From the NCBI GenBank assembly GCA_944372415.1, contig CALVZA010000023.1:1-33772 (forward strand): a DNA stretch of 33,772 nt, written 5' to 3'. The notes beneath the pieces were generated by a model. The model was not told where the DNA came from and ran no database searches. It saw only the letters and a program-made list of their open reading frames with translations. Source of the DNA: an uncultured Bacilli bacterium (GTDB taxonomy: Bacteria; Bacillota_I; Bacilli_A; RF39; UBA660). Positions within the stretch are counted from its first letter, which is position 1. Every line of letters begins with the position of its first letter. The translations under genes were made by a program, and so were the position numbers. This document shows positions 1 through 7,473 of the stretch, in pieces.

Positions 1-2
1 GC

Positions 3-80
3 CCGTCAGTTTCTCTTGCCGCTGGTGCAGAAATTTCAAGCGGAGATGGGACAGTTGGAAATGCGTACATAATAAAATAA
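3..80 (+). CDS. 3' end of a secreted or cell-surface protein gene (5' end outside window)
   Basis: Frame 3 is open from the window edge and encodes about 25 residues ending SGDGTVGNAYIIK before TAA at 78-80. A tail of the form P-x-(V/I)-S-L ... SGDGT ... N-x-Y is common at the C-termini of surface or prepilin-like proteins of gut Bacilli; that link is from memory of the family. The other two plus frames give arginine- and tryptophan-rich strings that look less protein-like. The stretch is about half G+C, far above the rest of the window, which suggests constrained repetitive surface-protein sequence or transfer. Too little is present to name the protein. Confidence 0.45.
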   Translation, partial: PSVSLAAGAEISSGDGTVGNAYIIK

Positions 81-89
81 GGAGAATAA

Positions 90-154
90 GTAGACGTAGT
101 CTACGACCGTAATCTGTTAATCTAAAAGAGTCCATCGAAAACCCTTTCGATGGA
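90..154. repeat. Two perfect hairpins after the partial gene
   Basis: GTAGAC (90-95) pairs with GTCTAC (99-104) over a 3-nt loop. TCCATCGAAA (131-140) pairs with TTTCGATGGA (145-154) over the loop ACCC. Neither is followed by a T-run on the plus strand, so they are poor intrinsic terminators in that direction. On the minus strand the larger hairpin is followed by CTCTTTT, a weak tract. They may form a 3' end for the partial gene or a small interspersed palindrome. Confidence 0.5.
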
Positions 155-300
155 CGAACAAAAAAATCAGTAATAATAAAATTTTTCAAAATCTTAATGT
201 TTTTCTTAAAATTTGTAAAAAAATAATAAATTTTTGTACGATAAAAAGAGTTAAATTTTAATTTAACAAAATTTTTAATAAAAATCATAAAAATTTTAGA

Positions 301-308
301 GATAAAGT
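301..308. repeat. Left target-site duplication of the IS (GATAAAGT)
   Basis: The 8-bp sequence GATAAAGT lies directly outside the left inverted repeat and is repeated exactly at 2883-2890. An 8-9 bp duplication is usual for the IS256 family. Confidence 0.85.
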
Positions 309-351
309 GGCCTCGTTAACCTAACTGTGTCTTTTGATAAAAAGTTACTAG
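309..351 (+). repeat. Left terminal inverted repeat of the IS
   Basis: It runs inward from GGCCTCGTT through TAACTGTGTCTT to TTACTAG at 345-351. The mate is 2841-2882 on the other strand. 19 of the outer 25 bases match, with a one-base gap further in. Confidence 0.85.
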
Positions 352-354
352 AAA

Positions 355-379
355 ATTCTATATAAATTATATATAGAAT
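355..379. repeat. Hairpin just inside the left IS end
   Basis: ATTCTATATA (355-364) pairs perfectly with TATATAGAAT (370-379) across a 5-nt loop. It sits a few bases inside the left inverted repeat. Confidence 0.55.
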
Positions 380-450
380 CTCAATAAATGTAATATTATT
401 TAAACATAGTAAGTTAGAGATGTCAATAAAATATTTTTAAACATGCAAAA

Positions 451-480
451 TAGTAAGAAGTTTAATTCTTACTGTTTTTT
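451..480 (+). terminator. Intrinsic terminator inside the IS left arm
   Basis: AGTAAGAA (452-459) pairs with TTCTTACT (466-473), followed by GTTTTTT on the plus strand. An A-rich tract on the 5' side gives a weaker U-tract on the minus strand, so it may work in both directions. On the plus strand it would stop host transcription entering the element antisense to the transposase. On the minus strand it could end the transposase mRNA. Confidence 0.65.
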
Positions 481-514
481 GTATAAATTAGTATTTAATT
501 TTATGCCGAGAAAA

Positions 515-622
515 TCTATTTGTAATGGGCAGTTAGATTTCATAATACTTAATTAGTAATTTAACTCAAAAGTTAATTGCAATTAAGTAATGAAAGATAA
601 TTGGGGTCCTATTACAAATAGA
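515..622. repeat. Long multi-segment hairpin in the non-coding IS arm
   Basis: Three nested helices pair in register. 515-529 pairs with 608-622 (15 pairs, one G-U). TTTCAT 538-543 pairs with ATGAAA 590-595. 548-566 pairs with 571-587, closing on the loop CAAA, with small bulges. It lies 30 bp beyond the transposase stop codon, in the 3' untranslated region of the transposase mRNA or the matching antisense transcript. No protein is encoded here. Confidence 0.7.
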
Positions 623-651
623 GGAATTGGAATAAATTTAAATATGGTATA

Positions 652-1995
652 TTACATATATTTTTCTAATATATCTTTATGTACTATTTGTATTTCATTA
701 AATATATTATTCCAATTAGATACTTTTGTTTTTTTCCATTTCTTTTCTAAATCTAATAAATTTACATATATTATATTTATTGCAGAGTCTGCATTTGGTA
801 ATGCACCTCTACCATAAAATCCTCTTTGTACTTTTGAATTTACTGATTCTACTATATTATTTGTATAAATATATTTACGTATATTTATAGGTAAATCAAA
901 CAATGGCATTATTTCTTCTATATATTTAGTTGCATGTTTCATTACTAATTTATTTTCTTGATATTTTTCTTTAAATTCATTCCAATATAATTCTGCAGTA
1001 TTTTTATCAGTAGATGTGTATATTTTTTTGAAATCACTTATAATATATGAATCTTTTTTATTTACATATTTTTTTAGATTTCTTACAATATGAACTACAC
1101 ATCTTTGATAAAAACTATTTGGAAATTCTGATTTTATTGCATCTTTTATTCCAGTAACACCATCACTAATAATATATAATATTTCTTTTACACCACGATC
1201 TTTTAAATCATTAAATATTTCTAACCAAAAAGTTTTAGATTCTGATATATCGGTTTCATATAAAGAATCAATTATATTCTTTTTAGCATCTTCATTTCCT
1301 AAATACATTCCAACTATTTCTTTGTGTCCACTTAAAGTAGTTCCAACAGCAATATATACAGGAACATTATGAGATGAAAGATTTTTATTATCACGTATTG
1401 TAATATACATACAATCAATATTTAAAGCAAAATAACAAGCATTTAAATCTCTATTTCTCCAAGCTAAAACTTGATCCTGTATAGAACTAGTAATGTTACT
1501 AATAAAACCAGTAGATATATCAATATTAAACATAGAAGATAAAATATCTTTTATGTCATTAACAGAATTATTTTTAGAATATAAAAGTATTATATTATTG
1601 GTTAAATCATCTAAAACTCTAGTTCTTTTAGGAATAAGCATAGAATCAAAATTAGATTCTTTTCTAAGTCTAGGACGATTAAAATTTAATATTTTATTAG
1701 AAGTGGTAATAGTAATGTTTTTTGTACTTCCATTTCTTTTGTTATAAATATTATTCTTCTTACATTCATTTAAATATAAATCTAATTCTAAAGATAAAAT
1801 AGATTCGATAAATCTTGAATCAAAATCAAATATAAGATCAGATAAAGAATAATTTTTAAGAAATTCTATATCAGATTTCATATTATTAAAAATTTCTTTT
1901 TGATAAGAACTCATATTATCATAAAGAAAATTTAAATCATTATTAGAAGAATCTAATAATATATTTTGTAAAGCATTAATAAAATCATTATTCAT
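652..1995 (-). CDS. IS256-family (MULE/DDE) transposase
   Basis: This 447-residue protein catalyses cut-and-paste or copy-out transposition of its own element. The family hallmarks are present in order. The first catalytic Asp is D194 in LNIDCMY, the second is D278 in IISDGVTG, C299 and H302 lie in QRCVVH, and the Glu is E383 in TNNIVES. The first ~185 residues are the DNA-binding N-terminus. I chose the ATG at 1993-1995 because AAAGGGGT lies 8 nt upstream. An upstream in-frame ATG at 2041-2043 would add 16 residues but has no ribosome-binding site. The gene starts 35 nt after the stop of the accessory gene, so it is probably co-transcribed and may be coupled. Length and motifs are intact, so it should be active. 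Confidence 0.9.
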   Translation of the reverse strand: MNNDFINALQNILLDSSNNDLNFLYDNMSSYQKEIFNNMKSDIEFLKNYSLSDLIFDFDSRFIESILSLELDLYLNECKKNNIYNKRNGSTKNITITTSNKILNFNRPRLRKESNFDSMLIPKRTRVLDDLTNNIILLYSKNNSVNDIKDILSSMFNIDISTGFISNITSSIQDQVLAWRNRDLNACYFALNIDCMYITIRDNKNLSSHNVPVYIAVGTTLSGHKEIVGMYLGNEDAKKNIIDSLYETDISESKTFWLEIFNDLKDRGVKEILYIISDGVTGIKDAIKSEFPNSFYQRCVVHIVRNLKKYVNKKDSYIISDFKKIYTSTDKNTAELYWNEFKEKYQENKLVMKHATKYIEEIMPLFDLPINIRKYIYTNNIVESVNSKVQRGFYGRGALPNADSAINIIYVNLLDLEKKWKKTKVSNWNNIFNEIQIVHKDILEKYM

Positions 1996-2030
1996 AACCC
2001 AAACCCCTTTAAGTTGAGGATTATTATAAC

Positions 2031-2816
2031 CTAAAGTACGCATAAAAGCAAATCCTTGTGTTCTTTATATAAATAAGAAATAATAGAGTTCCATTCTTTT
2101 TTAGGAGAATACATTTTTAATTCAAAAGATTTAATAGTGGGGATAAGTTGTTCTTCAAATTCAGTTATATTATAAAAATAAGGTTTAGAATGAGATATAA
2201 CATTTAAATTTTTATTGATTTCTCTAATAAAATAGAAAGAAATAATATGTTTTCTTAAAAACAAAGGATAATTAAGAAAAGAAGAAAAATAATTAAATTC
2301 TTTGTTAAGAATATCAATAATAAAAGGTGAATCTTGATATAAAAGAAATAATTCATTTTTTCTAAATTCAAACTCATTAATATCATAAGAAAAATAAATA
2401 AGTTTTAAATGATTAAAAATGTTATTTGAGTAAGAACAAGACATGTAGTGAGATAACTTGTTAATAATATTAGAACAAGAATAAAAATAAGAAATGTTAG
2501 GGAAAGCTAAATCAAAAGCATTTTTAATTAGTGGATTGTTAGGCATAGATACAAAGAATATGTGTTCTAAACCTCTTTTTTTAAGAGATAGAAGAAAATT
2601 ATACCAATCAGAAGATTTGGAATATTCATCTTCAAAAATAGAAGCAATATACTTTCTAACACCATTAATATTACAACCAATAATAGTGTAAATAGTTCTT
2701 TTTTTAATATAGTCATTACCAAAGTTGAAAAAGACATCTTGAGAGAGAATAGAGAAAGAAAAGAAAACTTTATCTAAATCTCTTTTATAAATTTCATTTA
2801 TTGTTTGATTATTCAT
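2031..2816 (-). CDS. Degenerate, catalytically defective transposase paralogue carried by the IS
   Basis: This 261-residue protein aligns with residues ~185-445 of the neighbouring transposase and lacks its N-terminal DNA-binding part. Matching segments include SLKKRGLEHIFFVS against DLKDRGVKEILYIIS, IKNAFDLAFPN against IKDAIKSEFPN, YPLFLRKHI against LPINIRKYI, and EWNSII...HKDLL against NWNNIF...HKDIL. The SDG motif carrying the second catalytic Asp is S-M-P (residues 90-92). The RCVVH histidine is lost, and the TNxxxE motif is not kept, although a glutamate (E199) is one residue away. The first Asp cannot be aligned with certainty. The start is ATG 2814-2816, with GGAGG 10 nt upstream. The frame is intact and has a good RBS, so this does not look like a dead gene. 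Likely roles are a regulatory or structural partner of the transposase, such as a dominant-negative inhibitor or dimer partner; that is inference. Confidence 0.75.
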   Translation of the reverse strand: MNNQTINEIYKRDLDKVFFSFSILSQDVFFNFGNDYIKKRTIYTIIGCNINGVRKYIASIFEDEYSKSSDWYNFLLSLKKRGLEHIFFVSMPNNPLIKNAFDLAFPNISYFYSCSNIINKLSHYMSCSYSNNIFNHLKLIYFSYDINEFEFRKNELFLLYQDSPFIIDILNKEFNYFSSFLNYPLFLRKHIISFYFIREINKNLNVISHSKPYFYNITEFEEQLIPTIKSFELKMYSPKKEWNSIISYLYKEHKDLLLCVL

Positions 2817-2840
2817 AAAATAAAAACCTCCTTCAATCAA

Positions 2841-2882
2841 CTAGTAAAATCTTATCTAAGACACAGTTAATTGAAAAAGGTC
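2841..2882 (-). repeat. Right terminal inverted repeat of the IS
   Basis: Read on the minus strand from 2882 it begins GACCTTTTTCAA, then TTAACTGTGTCTT, ending TTTTACTAG at 2841. It pairs with 309-351 and lies just upstream of the accessory gene's RBS, so the IS promoter is likely within or next to it. Confidence 0.85.
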
Positions 2883-2890
2883 GATAAAGT
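2883..2890. repeat. Right target-site duplication of the IS (GATAAAGT)
   Basis: Exact copy of 301-308, directly outside the right inverted repeat. Confidence 0.85.
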
Positions 2891-3171
2891 TGCATATTAC
2901 ATTTTATTTTATAATTTATATATGAATTGTAACATCGTTTAAATATTGTTAAACCTAAATTAAATAGAGATAGTATTCGTATTGGTTTATTATTTTTATC
3001 ATATTTAACATATCTTATATTTAAATTCTTTTTTACATCAATATAATTTTTTGAATAATCAATACCGATAATACTTAACCATAAACTTGCAAAGCAAACT
3101 AGACTATATAAATTTTCATAAGCGTGCAAATTTCTAGTTTTATTTTTTTCTAAATTAAATCCGTCTTGCAA
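2883..3171 (-). pseudogene. C-terminal fragment of an IS4-like transposase, interrupted by the IS
   Basis: About 96 residues beginning QDGFNLEKNKTRNLHAYENL and followed by a hydrophobic helix resemble the C-terminal end of IS4-like DDE transposases, where a K-x-x-(G)FNLE segment precedes a helix of leucines and alanines. An in-frame TGA lies two codons upstream of the only start-like codon (TTG 3169-3171), and no N-terminal or catalytic part is present, so the gene is broken. The open frame now runs 50 bases into the IS. If the IS and one GATAAAGT copy are removed, the frame would end ...MQLYL-stop at 296-298, so the IS landed one codon before the old stop codon. Confidence 0.6.
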
Positions 3172-3329
3172 TATTCACTTTTTCAAACGGTTAAATTTAT
3201 TTATTATTTTAATATAAAAAAGTGGTTTTAAGATTTTGATATTCAAACATACTCTGATTTTAACTGCTTTTTTCCTCTTTAAAAAAGTAAAATAATAATA
3301 TATTTTTAAAGTATTTTGTGAGTGGACTG

Positions 3330-3354
3330 AGTATTAAATAACAAATTTAATACT
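3330..3354. terminator. Hairpin directly after the FkbM gene
   Basis: AGTATTAAAT (3330-3339) pairs perfectly with ATTTAATACT (3345-3354), starting 3 bp beyond the stop codon of the minus-strand gene. The T-run is on the plus-strand side, so for the minus-strand gene it is a stem without a good U-tract. It may protect the mRNA 3' end or act mainly against plus-strand readthrough. Nothing else is recognisable in 3172-3329 apart from the inverted repeat at 3228-3238. Confidence 0.4.
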
Positions 3355-3356
3355 TT

Positions 3357-4283
3357 TTATAATGCAATTAAAGTAATTTCTGTGGGGTAAATACCTCCAC
3401 CATGATATCTTAAATAAAATTTATAAGTATTATCAATTTCTTTAATCATTTTAGAAATTTTCCATAAATCTTCATTATTATGGTATACAGAAATTAGTAA
3501 TTTAGGATGGTCTTCTTTAATATGATTTTTGGTGCCTAACAATGCTTTTTGTTCAAAACCTTCAATATCAGCTTTGATGATGGTTATTTTTTCTTTTATA
3601 TCATCATCTAACGTAACCATTGGAATATTACCAAACTCATTTTCTCTTAAAGTATTAGCTGAAGCATCAATTGGACTATTTATAACAGATATATTACTGT
3701 TAACATTACCAACTCCTTTTAATTGACATAATACATTAGGATATTTTTTTGTATTTTCTAATAAAGTTTGATATGTATTTGGAGTAATTTCATAAGCATA
3801 TATTTTTTTATAACTATCAATGCCATAATTATTAATAAATGATAATATAGAGTCTCCTGTATATGCTCCTAAGTCAACTAGTATTTCATTTTTACAGTAG
3901 GGTATTAAATCTAGATCAAAATAATCTTCATAACATTTTTCTTGTACTTCTGTTAATGTTTTAAAATCATATGTATACCAATTATTTAATATTGCATATA
4001 AAACTTTCTTTGAACGATAATCTTCTAAATTATTATATAAATCTTCAAAATCAGTTAAATGTTCATTTAATTCTTTGGCTTTTAATTCTATTTCTTCATA
4101 ACAATTATTTTGTAAATCTATTTTTCCCCAATATAAGAATTGATTAAAAAATTTAATCATATTATCTCTTGTTTGTGAGTTTATTTTGTTAAAAGAATTT
4201 AATATATTTTCATAAAGTTCTTTTTGAGATAGTTCTTTAATATCTTCAATTAATTTTTTAAATTTAATATCTATATTATTCAT
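3357..4283 (-). CDS. FkbM-family SAM-dependent methyltransferase
   Basis: This 308-residue cytoplasmic protein has a helical N-terminal part (1-130) and a C-terminal Rossmann methyltransferase domain. The SAM-binding motif is VDLGAYTGDS (136-145), followed by YAYEITPN (162-169), VTLDD (223-227), IKADIEGFE (236-244) and KLLISVYH (261-268). These match the FkbM/Methyltransf_21 family, which O-methylates sugars or small acceptors and is often found with surface polysaccharide genes. The acceptor here is unknown because the gene stands alone. The start ATG has GGAG 8 nt upstream. Codon use matches the host genes, although the IS is next door. Confidence 0.8.
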   Translation of the reverse strand: MNNIDIKFKKLIEDIKELSQKELYENILNSFNKINSQTRDNMIKFFNQFLYWGKIDLQNNCYEEIELKAKELNEHLTDFEDLYNNLEDYRSKKVLYAILNNWYTYDFKTLTEVQEKCYEDYFDLDLIPYCKNEILVDLGAYTGDSILSFINNYGIDSYKKIYAYEITPNTYQTLLENTKKYPNVLCQLKGVGNVNSNISVINSPIDASANTLRENEFGNIPMVTLDDDIKEKITIIKADIEGFEQKALLGTKNHIKEDHPKLLISVYHNNEDLWKISKMIKEIDNTYKFYLRYHGGGIYPTEITLIAL

Positions 4284-4420
4284 ATACTCGCTCCTTAATT
4301 AAAATATATGAGTATAAAGTTATAAATTATGCTTAATAAAATAAAAAAAACAATAAATGTAAATAATAGTGTAAACGCAATATAAAATAATTGATAAGTT
4401 TAATGTAAAGTAATATATTT

Positions 4421-4506
4421 ATAGTAGCAAGAATAGATTATTGCTAAAGGGTTGGATTAGATTAGCACTAATTCGCAAGAATAACATTTTGTTATTCTTT
4501 TTTTTT
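4421..4506 (+). terminator. Strong intrinsic terminator with preceding small hairpins
   Basis: AAGAATAACA (4477-4486) pairs with TGTTATTCTT (4490-4499) over a TTT loop, followed by a T-run to 4506. Upstream lie TAGCAA...TTGCTA and a small hairpin ATTC-GCAA-GAAT (4471-4482) that shares bases with the terminator stem and so could compete with it. No plus-strand gene precedes it, so it ends either a short RNA started in 4300-4420 or readthrough. The murB promoter follows immediately. Confidence 0.6.
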
Positions 4507-4517
4507 AATTAAATTGG

Positions 4518-4523
4518 TATAAT
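4518..4523 (+). promoter_or_regulatory. murB -10 element
   Basis: TATAAT lies 23 nt upstream of the murB start codon and just after the terminator. No good -35 hexamer is visible in the T/A-rich spacer. Confidence 0.5.
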
Positions 4524-4546
4524 AAATTATATAAGATGGTGATAGA

Positions 4547-5419
4547 ATGAATGAGTTTGGAGAAGTTTTAGAAAATGTAGATTTAAAAGATTATAATACT
4601 TATAAAATTGGTGGAAAATCAAAATATATTGTTAAACCTTATAATGTAGAAAAATTAATTAACTTAATTAATTATTGTAAAGAAAATAAAATTAAATATT
4701 TTATATTAGGTAAAGGGAGTAATGTAATACTTCCTGATGAAGATTATAATGGAGTAGTAATATTATTAGTAAATTTAAAAAAATATAATATAAAAGATAA
4801 TATAGTTACTGTAGAATCTGGTATAAGTTTAAATAATTTTATAATTAATTTAATTAATAATAATTTGGGAGGTTTAGAAAATTTAATTGGTATACCAGGT
4901 ACTTTAGGTGGTGCTATTGTACAAAATGCAGGTTGTTATGGGACAAACATTAGTGATTATTTAGAAAGTGTTACTTATTTAGAAAATAATGAAATTAAAA
5001 CTATAAATAAGTTAGAATGTAAATTTGGTTATAGAGATAGTATTTTTAAAAGTAATAAAGAAAAAATAATATTAAGTGCAACTTTTAAATTAAATTATAA
5101 AGATAAAAGTGACATGTTAAATATTGTTAAGGAGAATAATTTAAAAAGAAAAAATAGTCAACCTTTGGAATATCCTAATGCTGGTAGTGTATTTAGAAAT
5201 CCTGAATATATGGCTGCTGGTAAGTTAATAGATGATTTAGGGTTAAAAAATTATCATGTAAATGATGCTTATGTTTCAAATAAACACGCTAATTTTATTG
5301 TTAATAAAGGAAACGCTAGTAGTAAAGATATAATAGATTTAATAAATTATATAAAGTTAGAAATTAAAAAAAAATATAATATAGAATTAATACTTGAACA
5401 AGAAATTATAAAGTATTAA
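4547..5419 (+). CDS. murB: UDP-N-acetylenolpyruvoylglucosamine reductase
   Basis: MurB reduces UDP-GlcNAc-enolpyruvate to UDP-MurNAc with NADPH and FAD, the second committed step of peptidoglycan synthesis. The 290-residue protein has the FAD-binding segments FILGKGSNVILPD and GLENLIGIPGTLGGAIVQNAG, the Tyr-containing YRDS, and the C-terminal substrate segment NAGSVFRNP with the usual Ser of the Firmicutes type IIb enzymes. Length is normal. The start follows GGTGAT, a form of RBS used repeatedly in this window. The bacteriocin exporter begins 66 bp later with no clear terminator between, so some readthrough is possible. Confidence 0.95.
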   Translation: MNEFGEVLENVDLKDYNTYKIGGKSKYIVKPYNVEKLINLINYCKENKIKYFILGKGSNVILPDEDYNGVVILLVNLKKYNIKDNIVTVESGISLNNFIINLINNNLGGLENLIGIPGTLGGAIVQNAGCYGTNISDYLESVTYLENNEIKTINKLECKFGYRDSIFKSNKEKIILSATFKLNYKDKSDMLNIVKENNLKRKNSQPLEYPNAGSVFRNPEYMAAGKLIDDLGLKNYHVNDAYVSNKHANFIVNKGNASSKDIIDLINYIKLEIKKKYNIELILEQEIIKY

Positions 5420-5485
5420 TTTTTTTTATTATAAAAAAGGAAATGCAAAAAAATACTTAATAATTATTATGAAGGAAGTAAAAGT

Positions 5486-7471
5486 ATGAAGAAAAAATAT
5501 TATGAAGTTATACAAGAAGAAAATGGTGACTGTGGCATTACTTGTTTATCATCAATTATTAAGTATTATGGTGGTTATGTGCCATTAGAAACTTTAAGAA
5601 TGTATACTAATACTAATGAGCTTGGTACAAATGCTTATGAAATAGTTAATTGTGCTAAAAAATTAGGCTTTAATTCTTGTGGGAAAGTAGTTGATACATT
5701 AGATAAAGTTAGTTTACCTCTTATTGCTCATTTAAAATTAGAAAATGAATTTTATCATTTTGTAGTTGTATATGAAATAAAACGAGATAGTATTATTGTT
5801 ATGGATCCGGCTATGGGACTAAAAAGAATGGAATATAGTGAATTTTATAAATTGTTCACAGGAAATATTTTGTTGTTTAATCCGATAAATGTTATACCTA
5901 GATTAGACAGTAATAAATATTTAAAAGATAAAATTATAAATTATATACGAGATAATAAAAGATTTTTCTTAATTGTATTTCTAATTAATATGTTCATTTT
6001 ATTAATATCTCTATTAGAAAATTTTGAAATTAAGATATTGCAACATAATATTAATTATATTTATATATTAATTTTTGTTTTAGTCTTTGAACAAGTTTTA
6101 ATATATTTAAAAAATAAAATAATGTTAAATGGTAGTATAAATTTTAATAATGAAATTATAGAATGCTTAATAGTTCATATTTTTAAACTTCCTTTAAATT
6201 ATTTAAAATTAAAACAGAAAGGAGAAATAACAACAAGATTTACAGAATTAAATGAATTAACTAATAATATATTAAATTACATTATGGAAATAATATTTAA
6301 TTTTATGTTAGTAATAATTGTTTATTTAATTATATTAAAATTAACTATAAAACTCTCTTTAGTACTTTTATTGTTAACATTATTTTATATATTATTAAAT
6401 TTAAAAATATATAAGAAATTAGTTAATATGATAACTTATTCTATGAATATGGAAGAATCTTATAATTCTAATATTATAGATTATATAACTAAGTTTGAAA
6501 CTATAAAACATTTAAATAATTATAAATATTTTATAAAAAATATTAAAAATAATTTAAAAAGAAGAAATGATATTACTAAGAATATTAATAATAAAGTATA
6601 TTTTGTAAATATGTTAAATTCTATTATTTTTAATTTATTTATATTATTTGTTTTAGCATTTTTGTTAAAAAATAATTTTAATTTAATTAATAGTTTATTA
6701 ATATTTATGCTTGTTAATTTTTATATAGATAATATAAAAAAAATTATGGATTATTACCCTTCATTTATATTATTTAATAAAATTATTAGAAAGAATAATG
6801 ATTTTTTATCAGTAGAAATAATTAATCGAGAAAAAACTTTAGAAAGTAATTTTGATATATCTATTAAAAACTTATTTTATAGTTTAAATAATAAAGTTAT
6901 TTTATCTAATTTAAATTATGATATATTCTATAGAGATAAAGTTTTTATAAAAGGCCCATCAGGTATAGGAAAAAGTACTTTATTAAAGATTTTAAATAAT
7001 GAAATAGTCAATTATCAAGGTATAGTTAGATTAAATAATAAAGATTTAAAAGTATTAGAAGTAACTGATTTTATTACATATACGTCTCAAGATGAAGAGT
7101 TATTTAATGATACTATATTAAATAATTTAACTATAGGATTAGATGTTGATGAAAAATTATTGAATGATGTTATTAGAATTTGCAAGATAAATGATATTAA
7201 TGTAGTAAAGAATGTTGGATTAGATAGTTTTATTGTTAATAACAATTCTTTTAGTGGAGGAGAAAAGAATAGAATTATTTTAGCAAGAAGTCTAATTCAT
7301 TCTAAAGAGATAATTATTTTAGATGAAGTTTTAAAAGAAGTTGATTATAATTTAGAAATTGATATTGTTAAGAATATTTTAAGTTATTTTAGTGATAGAA
7401 CTGTAATTTATGTAAGTCATAAAAATATTGATTATTTATTTCCTAAAGTTTTAGTTTTTAGAAAGGAGTAA
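5486..7471 (+). CDS. C39-peptidase ABC exporter for double-glycine peptides
   Basis: This 661-residue membrane transporter should cut leader peptides after Gly-Gly and export the mature bacteriocins. Residues 1-130 are a C39 peptidase with Q10 (oxyanion), C16 in GDCGITC, H91 and D107, a complete catalytic set. Residues ~155-435 hold the membrane segments of an ABC exporter. The nucleotide-binding domain has Walker A GPSGIGKST (490-498), Q-loop Q535, signature FSGGE (589-593), Walker B IIILDE and H-loop H645. No HlyD-type accessory protein is encoded nearby. The RBS is GGAAG before the ATG. Its stop codon is 2 nt from the first precursor's start, and the RBS of that precursor lies at the end of this gene. 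Confidence 0.92.
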   Translation: MKKKYYEVIQEENGDCGITCLSSIIKYYGGYVPLETLRMYTNTNELGTNAYEIVNCAKKLGFNSCGKVVDTLDKVSLPLIAHLKLENEFYHFVVVYEIKRDSIIVMDPAMGLKRMEYSEFYKLFTGNILLFNPINVIPRLDSNKYLKDKIINYIRDNKRFFLIVFLINMFILLISLLENFEIKILQHNINYIYILIFVLVFEQVLIYLKNKIMLNGSINFNNEIIECLIVHIFKLPLNYLKLKQKGEITTRFTELNELTNNILNYIMEIIFNFMLVIIVYLIILKLTIKLSLVLLLLTLFYILLNLKIYKKLVNMITYSMNMEESYNSNIIDYITKFETIKHLNNYKYFIKNIKNNLKRRNDITKNINNKVYFVNMLNSIIFNLFILFVLAFLLKNNFNLINSLLIFMLVNFYIDNIKKIMDYYPSFILFNKIIRKNNDFLSVEIINREKTLESNFDISIKNLFYSLNNKVILSNLNYDIFYRDKVFIKGPSGIGKSTLLKILNNEIVNYQGIVRLNNKDLKVLEVTDFITYTSQDEELFNDTILNNLTIGLDVDEKLLNDVIRICKINDINVVKNVGLDSFIVNNNSFSGGEKNRIILARSLIHSKEIIILDEVLKEVDYNLEIDIVKNILSYFSDRTVIYVSHKNIDYLFPKVLVFRKE

Positions 7472-7473
7472 TT

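Larger units (their letters stand above)
309..2882 (-). mobile_element. Complete IS256-like insertion sequence with two genes
   Basis: The element is 2574 bp. Read inward, the two ends (309 rightward, 2882 leftward) both start G-(G/A)-CCT and share AACTGTGTCTT at positions 15-25; 19 of the first 25 bases are identical, and similarity continues to a shared TTACTAG about 40 bases in. A perfect 8-bp duplication flanks it, so the insertion looks recent and intact. Both genes are on the minus strand: an accessory gene (2031-2816), then the transposase (652-1995). The remaining 343 bp at the left end is non-coding and holds three hairpins. It lies within the last codons of an older transposase fragment, so this is a nested insertion. 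Confidence 0.88.
187..3238. repeat. Possible terminal inverted repeats of an old, decayed IS4-like element
   Basis: CAAAATCTTAA at 187-197 is repeated in inverse orientation as TTAAGATTTTG at 3228-3238. The pair brackets the IS4-like transposase fragment and the younger IS inserted in it. Similarity inside the 11-bp match falls away quickly and no target duplication is visible outside it. In AT-rich DNA an 11-bp match may be chance, so this is only a candidate boundary. Confidence 0.25.

Noticed and set aside
590-817. Plus-strand reading frame of 75 codons at the IS left arm
   Set aside because: It overlaps the transposase gene on the other strand and the long hairpin, has no RBS and is rich in Phe/Ile with no recognisable pattern.
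1995-2043. Programmed frameshift joining the accessory gene to the transposase
   Set aside because: The transposase has its own full N-terminus, start codon and RBS (AAAGGGGT), and there is no clear slippery heptamer with a stimulator in the overlap.
2766-2775. ACTTTATC inside the accessory gene as a possible inner inverted copy of the target repeat
   Set aside because: It lies in coding sequence and does not pair with the element ends; the exact flanking GATAAAGT copies explain the insertion better.
2833-2882. The last 16 codons of the IS4-like fragment frame
   Set aside because: They are encoded by the inserted IS end (inverted repeat), not by the original gene.
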